Source of the DNA: Myxococcales bacterium
GTDB lineage: Bacteria; Myxococcota_A; UBA9160; JALSIO01
DNA: 11,652 nt
Assembly (NCBI GenBank): GCA_026989995.1
Contig: JALSIO010000684.1
Span: 1-11,652 of the forward strand
Direction of reading: 5' to 3'
The notes beneath the pieces were generated by a model, which was not told the origin of the DNA, made no database searches, and saw nothing but the letters and a program-made list of their open reading frames with translations. Both the position numbers and the translations under genes were made by a program. Below are positions 6,545 to 11,652 of the stretch, piece after piece (the stretch's first letter is position 1; the number at the start of each line of letters is the position of its first letter).

Positions 6545-7321
6545 GTGAGCAGGGTCTACAGCCACTCGCGCCTCGGCACCTTCGAGGACTGCCCCCGGCG
6601 GTTCGAGTACCGGTACGTGCTCCGCGAGCCGGAGGCCTTCGAGTCGATCGAGGCCTTCGTGGGCCGCCAGGTCCACGCGGTGCTCGAACGGCTGCAGATC
6701 TTTCTCGCCCGCGGCCAGGTTCCCTCGCTGCGGCGGGTCCTCCAGCGCTTTCGGACGAACTTCGAAGCCGACTTCGACCCGGACCGCATCCGCGTGATCC
6801 GCGAGGGGACCCCGCTCGAACACTACCTGTCCTACGGCGAGCGATGCCTCGAGAACTACTACCGCAGCCACTACCCCTTCGACGCCGACGAGACGATCTC
6901 GGTGGAGGAACGGGTGGTCTTCTCCCTCGACCCCGAGGGCCGCTACCGGATGCAGGGCTTCATCGACCGGCTCGCCCGGGCCCCGGACGGAGCGCTCGAA
7001 ATCCACGACTACAAGACCTCGAGACGGGCCCCGCGGCAGGCCCAGCTCGACCGGGACCGCCAGCTCGCCCTCTACCAGATCGGTGTCCGCGCGCGCTACC
7101 CGGAGGCCCGCGAGATCCGTCTCGTCTGGCACTACCTCGGCCCGGGACGGACCTTCACCTCGAGCCGCAGCGAGGAGGCGCTCGAGGAGCTCCGGGCCCG
7201 GACGCTCGAGCTCGTCCGGGAGATCGAGCAGACCCGGCGATTCGAGCCGCGCCCCGGCCCCCTGTGCGCCTGGTGTGGCTACCGCGACCGCTGTCCGGCC
7301 AGCCCCCACCGGGAGGAGTAG
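6545..7321 (+). CDS. PD-(D/E)XK nuclease with probable 4Fe-4S cluster (RecB/Cas4-like)
   Basis: A 258-residue stand-alone nuclease of the PDDEXK_1 type. The N-terminus has the family signature [17 protein letters not shown] with Cys16; His44 sits in GRQVHAVLE. Catalytic-type residues are Asp141 (GFIDRL) and Asp155-x-Lys157 (HDYKTS), followed by the Gln173/Tyr177 motif (RQLALYQ). The C-terminus has Cys241-x2-Cys244-x5-Cys250. One N-terminal plus three C-terminal cysteines is the arrangement that holds a 4Fe-4S cluster in Cas4 and AddB nucleases. It therefore probably cuts or trims DNA, likely single-stranded ends, though its role is unknown. No helicase, cas or recombination gene lies nearby, so it is neither an AddB subunit nor a CRISPR-associated Cas4 in this context. 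The GTG start places the signature at the N-terminus; frame upstream of it is not coding-like. Confidence 0.9.
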   Translation: MSRVYSHSRLGTFEDCPRRFEYRYVLREPEAFESIEAFVGRQVHAVLERLQIFLARGQVPSLRRVLQRFRTNFEADFDPDRIRVIREGTPLEHYLSYGERCLENYYRSHYPFDADETISVEERVVFSLDPEGRYRMQGFIDRLARAPDGALEIHDYKTSRRAPRQAQLDRDRQLALYQIGVRARYPEAREIRLVWHYLGPGRTFTSSRSEEALEELRARTLELVREIEQTRRFEPRPGPLCAWCGYRDRCPASPHREE

Positions 7322-7506
7322 GCCGCGTCCCGCCCCCCGGCGGATCCGCCCCCCGCCGAGCCGGCCGGGGCGGGGATCCGGGAGCCCGCCCCCCCCGCCC
7401 CGTCCGGGGCCGCCCAGCTCCGCCTGCTCTAGTCGCCGCCCGGTCCCGTTCGGACGGCGGCCCCGCGTCGGGCCGGCGCCGGCAGGGGCTGCTAGCTTCG
7501 CCCTCC
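7322..7506. other. C-rich intergenic region
   Basis: This 185-base gap is extremely GC-rich with long C runs. It holds a 12-base palindrome at 7339-7350, 17 bases after the nuclease stop, and an 8-base inverted repeat (GGGGCGGG at 7367-7374, CCCGCCCC at 7385-7392) with a 10-base loop. The latter could form a strong hairpin, but no T-run follows. These may end nuclease transcripts. Confidence 0.35.
7493..7498 (+). promoter_or_regulatory. possible TANNNT -10 box for gloB
   Basis: TAGCTT ends 8 bases before the gloB ATG, nearly the same spacing as the TATAAT before the nuclease. There is no Shine-Dalgarno sequence in the 8 bases before the ATG. This is compatible with a leaderless gloB transcript, but the match is only TANNNT. 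Confidence 0.3.
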
Positions 7507-8265
7507 ATGGCGCTCCGCATCGAACGGATCCCGACGCTCTCCGACAACTACACCTACCTGCTGGTGTGCCCGAAGACCGGCGAGGCCGCGGTGGTGGACG
7601 CACCGGAGGAGGCCCCGGTGGTCCGCCGCGTGGAGGCGGTCGGTGCCCGGGTGACCCGCATCCTCTCGACCCACCACCACCCCGACCACTCCATGGCGAA
7701 CCCCGCCCTCCGGGAGCGCTACGGCGCGCCCGTCTTCGGTCACGTCTCCGATGCCCACCGGATTCCGGGCTTCACCGATGGCCTCGAGGAGGGCGACGAG
7801 ATCTCGGTGGGCGAGAACACGGCGCGGATCCTCTTCATCCCCGCCCACACCCGGGGCCACATCGCCTACTACTTCCCCGACTCCCAGGCGGTGTTCTGCG
7901 GTGACACCCTGTTCGCGGCCGGCTGCGGAAGGCTCTTCGAGGGGACCCCCGAGATGATGTGGGTGGCCCTGCACGAGAAGCTCGGGAAGCTCCCCGGACA
8001 GACCCTCGTCTACTGCGGCCACGAGTACACGGAGAGCAACCTGCGCTTCGCGCTGCACGTGGAACCCGACAACCCGGCCATCCGCGCGCGACTCGAGCGG
8101 GTCGAGCGCATCCGGGCCCGCCGGGCGCCGGACTGGCACGATGCCACGCCGGACGAGATGACGATCCCGACCACCATCGCCGAGGAGCACGAGACCAACC
8201 CGTTCCTCCGCGCGCGCGACCCGGAGGAACTCGGGCGCCTGCGGAAGATGAAGGACTCCTTCTGA
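7507..8265 (+). CDS. gloB: hydroxyacylglutathione hydrolase (glyoxalase II)
   Basis: Metallo-beta-lactamase-fold enzyme that hydrolyses S-lactoylglutathione to lactate and glutathione, the second step of methylglyoxal removal; cytosolic, two metals. 252 residues, the usual length. Motifs in order: NYTYLLV at the start, THHHPDH (residues 55-61, metal ligands), HTRGH, the [17 protein letters not shown] block, [14 protein letters not shown] and the glyoxalase II C-terminal domain with NPFLRA. The pair Gly-Gly usually following the HXHXDH motif is Met-Ala here, a small departure in a substrate-site loop. Other metal ligands are kept, so it should be active. The Cys-Gly-Arg block and C-terminal domain separate it from persulfide dioxygenases and generic hydrolases. 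The thioesterase gene follows 9 bases later. Confidence 0.93.
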   Translation: MALRIERIPTLSDNYTYLLVCPKTGEAAVVDAPEEAPVVRRVEAVGARVTRILSTHHHPDHSMANPALRERYGAPVFGHVSDAHRIPGFTDGLEEGDEISVGENTARILFIPAHTRGHIAYYFPDSQAVFCGDTLFAAGCGRLFEGTPEMMWVALHEKLGKLPGQTLVYCGHEYTESNLRFALHVEPDNPAIRARLERVERIRARRAPDWHDATPDEMTIPTTIAEEHETNPFLRARDPEELGRLRKMKDSF

Positions 8266-8274
8266 GGCCGGTCG

Positions 8275-8733
8275 GTGCCTTCCGAGGTCCAGCCGCCGCC
8301 CGGAGCCCGGATCAGCACCGTCGTGCACCGGGTCGCCTTCTACGAGACCGATGCCATGGGCATCGTCCATCACTCCAACTACGTCCGCTTCCTCGAGCTC
8401 GCCCGGATCGCGTGGCTGGACGAACACGACCGCCCCTACCGCGCCTGGGTCGACGACGGCTACCACATCGCCACCACCGCCCTCGAGCTCCGCTACCGCG
8501 CGCCGGCGCGCTACGACGACCGCATCGCCGTCCGCACCTGGCTCGCGTGGATGGGAGGCGTCTCGCTGGGGATGGGCTACCGCCTCGAATCGGAGGCCGG
8601 CCTCGTGGCCTTCGGCAGCACCGAACACGCGGTCGTGGATTCCGGGGGGCGGCTTCGGCGCCCGCCCCGTGAGCGGGTCAGGGCCCTTCGCGAGCTCGCC
8701 GTGGCTCCACCGCCGCCGCGCCGTCCGCGCTGA
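8275..8733 (+). CDS. ybgC: hotdog-fold acyl-CoA thioesterase, YbgC/FadM family
   Basis: 152 residues; a 4-hydroxybenzoyl-CoA thioesterase-like hotdog protein that hydrolyses acyl-CoA. The signature YETDAMGIVHHSNYVRFLELAR contains the catalytic-type Asp26, with His33 seven residues later as in Escherichia coli YbgC, followed by the helix. The family's LELRYRAPARYDD strand is also clear. The start is a GTG 9 bases after the gloB stop. It leaves about ten residues before the fold begins and has only a weak ribosome site. Substrate length is not readable. The usual partners of ybgC in proteobacteria (tolQRAB) are absent, so a Tol-Pal link is not supported. The Pro/Arg-rich last dozen residues overlap the convergent lipoprotein gene by 56 bases. 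Confidence 0.88.
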   Translation: MPSEVQPPPGARISTVVHRVAFYETDAMGIVHHSNYVRFLELARIAWLDEHDRPYRAWVDDGYHIATTALELRYRAPARYDDRIAVRTWLAWMGGVSLGMGYRLESEAGLVAFGSTEHAVVDSGGRLRRPPRERVRALRELAVAPPPPRRPR

Positions 8734-9166
8734 CGGCCGGCGTCGCGAGCGACGCGCCGAGCAGCGCCGCGAGCTCCTCGAGCTCGCGGCGCAGTGCCCG
8801 GCTCATGCGACGCCGCCGGAGATCGACGCCGTCGCCCACCGCGTGCATCCAGACGGTCCCGTCCGCGTGCGCCCGCACCAGGAAGGCCGAGCGGGTCCGC
8901 GACAGCGGGCGGCCGTCGACGAGGGCGACGTCGTCGGTCATGGCCTCGATGCGCACCGGCCCGCGGGCGAGGTCGACGACCTCGACCGTGTAGCCGAGCG
9001 CGCGGGCCCGCTGGACCACCCGGGCGTGGATCACCGCCGGGCTGGCCGGCGGCACCTCGAGCCGAAGCGGGTCCGCGGGGACCGCCGCGGCGCAGCCCCC
9101 GAGCAGAAGCAGCAGGAGGCGCAGCGCGGCACCGGACCGGCGTACAACCCGGGCCAACGCGGTCAC
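8678..9166 (-). CDS. small predicted lipoprotein of unknown function
   Basis: 162 residues from a GTG overlapping the DUF1232 stop (GTGA). The N-terminus is a typical lipoprotein signal: two Arg residues, a run of six Leu and the lipobox LGGC with Cys25 as the lipidated residue. The mature part begins CAAAVPADP, continues with a mixed alpha/beta-looking stretch (VVQRARALGYTVEVVDLARG, then two strand-like segments) and ends in an Arg-rich helix. No family is recognised. It closes the minus-strand set and is probably translated by coupling from the gene before it. Its last 56 bases overlap the thioesterase gene on the other strand. Confidence 0.72.
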   Translation of the reverse strand: MTALARVVRRSGAALRLLLLLLGGCAAAVPADPLRLEVPPASPAVIHARVVQRARALGYTVEVVDLARGPVRIEAMTDDVALVDGRPLSRTRSAFLVRAHADGTVWMHAVGDGVDLRRRRMSRALRRELEELAALLGASLATPAVSADGAAAVEPRRAREGP

Positions 9167-9636
9167 GGCCCCCGCCGGGAGCCGAGCAGGGAATTGGACA
9201 GGGACCGGAGGCGACCGCCGAGCTGCGCCTCCGACCACTCGCTCACGCGGTGGATGGCGCACAGGGCATCGCCCTTGCCCGGCCAGTGCGAGCGGACGAC
9301 GTCCGGGTGGACGTAGTTCAGCATCCGCGAGGCGGCAGCGGTGGCCACGAGCAGATCGTCGAGGAGTCCCACCGGGCCCAGCACGGCTTCCGGGAGGAGC
9401 TCCACCGGCGACGCCACGTAGGCGAGCCCCAGCACCGCGATCGCCTTCCCGCCCGCCGGCACCCTGGGATCGCGCAGGAGGCGGTAGAGCAGCACGACCA
9501 GGTCCGGCAGGAGCAGCAGGAGGTCCCGAATTCCCGAGCGGGCCCCGGGGACGGGCGCCACCACCTGGGCGCGGAGCCGATCGTAGAGCCTCCGCTCCCG
9601 CGGATTGAGCTCGATGACCACCGTCTCCTCGGACAT
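9163..9636 (-). CDS. DUF1232 membrane protein
   Basis: 157 residues. The central block (about 47-97) has the DUF1232 pattern: LYRLLRDPRVP, KAIAVLGLAYVASPVELLPE, then VGLLDDLLV. This is a hydrophobic hairpin-like module found in many small bacterial membrane proteins whose function is unknown. A charged N-terminal helix precedes it, and a hydrophilic C-terminal tail of about 50 residues follows. ATG 9636 is chosen because GGGGGAG lies 4 bases upstream. A GTG at 9657 would add seven residues and almost touch the SDR stop. The gene lies 24 bases after the SDR and overlaps the lipoprotein start. Confidence 0.82.
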   Translation of the reverse strand: MSEETVVIELNPRERRLYDRLRAQVVAPVPGARSGIRDLLLLLPDLVVLLYRLLRDPRVPAGGKAIAVLGLAYVASPVELLPEAVLGPVGLLDDLLVATAAASRMLNYVHPDVVRSHWPGKGDALCAIHRVSEWSEAQLGGRLRSLSNSLLGSRRGP

Positions 9637-9660
9637 GCGCTCCCCCGGACCGGCCACCGG

Positions 9661-10473
9661 CTAGCCGGCGATGCCCTCGCCGCCGTCCACGCGGATGACG
9701 TTGCCCGTGATCCAGGCGGCTCCCGGCTGGGAGAGGGCCACCACCGCACCGGCCACGTCCTCGGGCGTGGTGAGCCGGCCGCGCGGGTTCCGCTCCCGTG
9801 CGCCCGCCACGAGCCGGTCGCTCCCGGGAATCCGTGCGAGGGCGGGCGTCTCGGTGACGCCGGCGCACAGGGCGTTCACGCAGACGGACCGGGGTGCGAG
9901 CTCCACGGCGAGCTGGCGGACGAGGCTTTCGAGGGCGGCCTTCGCCGCGGCGACCGGCCCGTAGGCGGGCCAGGCCCTGCGGCTGCCCTCGCTGGTCATC
10001 GCGAAGACGCGGGCTCCCTCCTCGAGGAGGTCGGCCCGCACCAGCGCCTGCACCCAGTCCACCAGGCTGGTGGCCATGACCTCGAGGGTCATGGCCATCT
10101 GGGCGGGCCTCACCGAAGGCCCGCCTTCGAGGTTCACCAGCGGCACGAGGGTTCCGAAGGCCAGCGAGTGGAGCACCACCCGGACACCGGGGCCCTCGCC
10201 CACCACCTCCCGGAGTGCCTCCACGACCTCCGATCGCCGCTCGGGATCGGCGGCGTTGACGTTGAAGAAGAGCGCGCGCCGGCCGTGGGCTTCGATGTCC
10301 TTGGCCACCGCCTCGGCCAGGTGCCGGCTGGCCTTCCGGTCCAGGTGCACGCCGGCCACGTCGAGGCCTGCGGCCGCCAGCCGCCGCGCGCACGCGGCAC
10401 CGAATCCACTCGACGCGCCCAGCACCAGGGCGAAGCCGGGCCCCAGATCCGTCCGCACGACCTCCTCGCTCAT
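9661..10473 (-). CDS. short-chain dehydrogenase/reductase, divergent enoyl-reductase type
   Basis: 270 residues, a normal SDR length. The Rossmann dinucleotide motif is GASSGFG (Gly19-x3-Gly23-x-Gly25). LHSLAFG (101-107) resembles the segment of FabI-type enoyl-ACP reductases. The catalytic pair is Tyr171-x6-Lys178 rather than the classical Tyr-x3-Lys; the x6 spacing marks divergent SDRs such as FabI/InhA. The C-terminus has VNALCAGVTETPAL, RLTTPEDVAGAV and ITGNVIRVDGG. It probably reduces an enoyl or related thioester substrate with NAD(P)H, but another SDR substrate cannot be excluded. The start is ATG 10473, after a purine-rich AGGGGGGA; it overlaps the upstream stop (ATGA), so translation should be coupled to the phosphodiesterase-fold gene. 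Confidence 0.88.
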   Translation of the reverse strand: MSEEVVRTDLGPGFALVLGASSGFGAACARRLAAAGLDVAGVHLDRKASRHLAEAVAKDIEAHGRRALFFNVNAADPERRSEVVEALREVVGEGPGVRVVLHSLAFGTLVPLVNLEGGPSVRPAQMAMTLEVMATSLVDWVQALVRADLLEEGARVFAMTSEGSRRAWPAYGPVAAAKAALESLVRQLAVELAPRSVCVNALCAGVTETPALARIPGSDRLVAGARERNPRGRLTTPEDVAGAVVALSQPGAAWITGNVIRVDGGEGIAG

Positions 10474-11652
10474 CGATCCCCCCTTGAGCCGCGGCCGCCA
10501 CCCCCCGCGCCGGGGCTCCGCCCCGCCGATCCGGGCGCCGCGGCCACCCGCCCACCGAACAGCGCCGCCACGGGTCGGCCCGACTCCGCGGCGAAGGGAA
10601 CCGAAAGCGCCGCGGCCAGGGTCGGGGCCACGTCTTCGAGAGCCACCCCCGCAGCGGCCCGCGCCCCCCCGACGCCCGGGCCGTGGGCCACGAGCACCGG
10701 ACCGAGCCCGGGCCCCGGGTGAAGATATCCGGAAGTTCCCCGCCGCGCCGAGGGTGCCACGCGCGGACCGGCCGGCGCCTCGTCGAAGACGAAGCCCGCG
10801 CGCGCCTCGAGCCCGAACCAGGCCTGGGGATCCGCCCGGAGCCGGAGTAGCTCTGCGGCGTCGACGATCCGGAACGCCCGCGTGCGCTCCGCGAGCTGCC
10901 CCAGGACCTCCCGGGCCCGGAGCGCCGCGGCCCCGCCGCGCGCGTACACGAGCGCGGAGCCGCCGCTCGCGCGGGCGATGGCCTGCCACTCCAGCCCCCC
11001 GGCTCCATCGAGACGCAGCAGCCCGGCTCCGGCGAGGGCCGCGTTCGGCGAGACCCGCGTGTGGACGGCGCGGTAGCCGCCTTCTCCCACCACCAGCAGC
11101 AGGGTGTCGCGGAGCCGCCCGAAGGCGCGCAGGCAGCCGATCAGCCGTCCGACCTCGTGGTCCACCGCGCGGAGGGCCTCCGCCGCGGCCTCCGTACCGG
11201 GGCCCTCGCGCCGGAGCACGGGCTCGGCTCCCGACAGCCGCAGCAGGGTGAGCGCCGGTGGGGCCGGAGCGCCCAGAAGGGCACAGCCCATGGCGACGAG
11301 CAGCCCGTCCCGATCGGCACCCGGAGCCTCCAGCACGGCCTCCGTGGCGCCGAGCCTCCGCGCGAGCTCCACCATGCCCGGCGTCGAGACCTCCTCGAGG
11401 AGCTCGAGGACCGCATCCCCCGGCCGAAGCGCGAAGACCTCCGGAAAGACGAAGGCCGCCGGAGCCCCTGCGCTTCCGGGCCACCCGATCGCGGCCACCC
11501 GGAGCCCCGCCGCATCGAAGGGGGCATAGAGGGTCGGGGCGGCCAGATGCCGGACGTGGTAGGGGCGCGCATTGGCCACGCCCTCCGGGGTGAGCAGGTG
11601 GTCCCCGCCCACGCCGTGGCGCGCCGGGGGCTCTCCGGTGACCAGGGTGGCG
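10470..11652 (-). CDS. type I phosphodiesterase/nucleotide pyrophosphatase-fold protein, ligands apparently lost (5' end outside window)
   Basis: The last 393 residues are visible; the start lies beyond the right edge. A GTG at 11612 could be taken as a start, but the upstream ATLVTGEPPARHG is the family's TLVTG-x-P-x-xHG motif, so the gene continues. Family landmarks: LRVAAIGWPG, VDHEVGRLIGCL, NAALAGAGLLRLD, GTSGYLHP, LVAHGPGV and LEDVAPTLAAALSVP. Where the family has metal ligands, this protein differs: D-x3-H-x2-GP reads GAEPVLRREGP (11199-11231), SDHG reads GEGG (11076-11087), and GTHGY reads GTSGY (10725-10739). The nucleophile Thr lies outside the window. The fold is clear but catalysis is doubtful. 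A Gly-rich tail of about 20 residues ends the protein. It is the first visible gene of a four-gene minus-strand set. Confidence 0.8.
   Translation of the reverse strand, partial: ATLVTGEPPARHGVGGDHLLTPEGVANARPYHVRHLAAPTLYAPFDAAGLRVAAIGWPGSAGAPAAFVFPEVFALRPGDAVLELLEEVSTPGMVELARRLGATEAVLEAPGADRDGLLVAMGCALLGAPAPPALTLLRLSGAEPVLRREGPGTEAAAEALRAVDHEVGRLIGCLRAFGRLRDTLLLVVGEGGYRAVHTRVSPNAALAGAGLLRLDGAGGLEWQAIARASGGSALVYARGGAAALRAREVLGQLAERTRAFRIVDAAELLRLRADPQAWFGLEARAGFVFDEAPAGPRVAPSARRGTSGYLHPGPGLGPVLVAHGPGVGGARAAAGVALEDVAPTLAAALSVPFAAESGRPVAALFGGRVAAAPGSAGRSPGAGGGGRGSRGDR

Noticed and set aside
6545..7321. Reading the nuclease as evidence of a CRISPR-Cas locus
   Set aside because: No direct-repeat array, cas1, cas2 or effector gene is present in the window; Cas4-like nucleases also occur alone.
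7339..7392. Intrinsic terminator after the nuclease gene
   Set aside because: Hairpin-forming repeats exist but no T-run follows, and such repeats are common in C-rich DNA, so it is described only as part of the intergenic region.
6416..7603. Upstream extension of the serine acetyltransferase frame to 7603
   Set aside because: The extra residues are antisense to the nuclease gene and have no family match; the acetyltransferase starts naturally at ATG 6415.
8275..8733. Linking the YbgC-type thioesterase to a Tol-Pal operon
   Set aside because: No tolQ, tolR, tolA, tolB or pal gene is adjacent; the flanking genes are gloB and a convergent lipoprotein.
8794..10722. Plus-strand frame of 642 codons opposite the minus-strand operon
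   Set aside because: Translation is His/Arg/Gly-rich without domains and lies antisense to three recognised genes.
9167..11008. Upstream extension of the lipoprotein frame to 11008
   Set aside because: It reads through the DUF1232, SDR and phosphodiesterase-fold genes in a wrong frame. The GTGA-coupled start with signal peptide is at 9166.

Overview
The window is very GC-rich (well above 65% by eye, strong G/C third-position bias) and densely packed. Genes often overlap by 4 bases (GTGA, ATGA, CTGA) and several starts are not ATG. Every gene is bacterial. A lipoprotein with a lipobox and a cytochrome c maturation protein suggest a respiring, Gram-negative-type cell. An ethylmalonyl-CoA-mutase-type enzyme beside general metabolic genes would fit a GC-rich proteobacterium, myxobacterium-like or similar environmental lineage, but the sequence does not fix the taxon. 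There is no tRNA, rRNA, CRISPR array, transposase, phage gene or attachment site. It reads as a chromosomal segment.

Layout. (1) 1-1100, minus: membrane-anchored alpha/beta hydrolase, running off the left edge. (2) 1101-1403: divergent intergenic region with short inverted repeats. (3) 1404-4606, plus: adenosylcobalamin-dependent acyl-CoA mutase of the MeaA/ethylmalonyl-CoA mutase type, split by an apparent 7-base deletion near its N-terminus, then its GTPase chaperone MeaB and a possible small membrane protein. (4) 4495-6415, minus, convergent with the last group: EpsC-type serine O-acetyltransferase, a CcmH-like cytochrome c maturation protein and a PduO-type cob(I)alamin adenosyltransferase. 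(5) 6545-8733, plus: a stand-alone Cas4/RecB-like nuclease with four cysteines placed for an Fe-S cluster, a glyoxalase II (GloB), and a YbgC-type acyl-CoA thioesterase. (6) 8678-11652, minus, convergent: a tightly coupled set of a phosphodiesterase-fold protein (running off the right edge), a divergent SDR of the enoyl-reductase type, a DUF1232 membrane protein and a small lipoprotein.

How they fit. The mutase, MeaB and adenosyltransferase form a B12 module: the adenosyltransferase makes adenosylcobalamin, and MeaB guards its loading and repair in the mutase. That makes the mutase frameshift the key question in the left half: decaying gene or assembly error. In the right half the most unusual item is the phosphodiesterase-fold protein. 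At the positions where the family carries Asp/His metal ligands, all the visible sites appear substituted, suggesting a pseudoenzyme translated in coupling with an SDR. No clearly new multi-gene defence or mobile system is visible.
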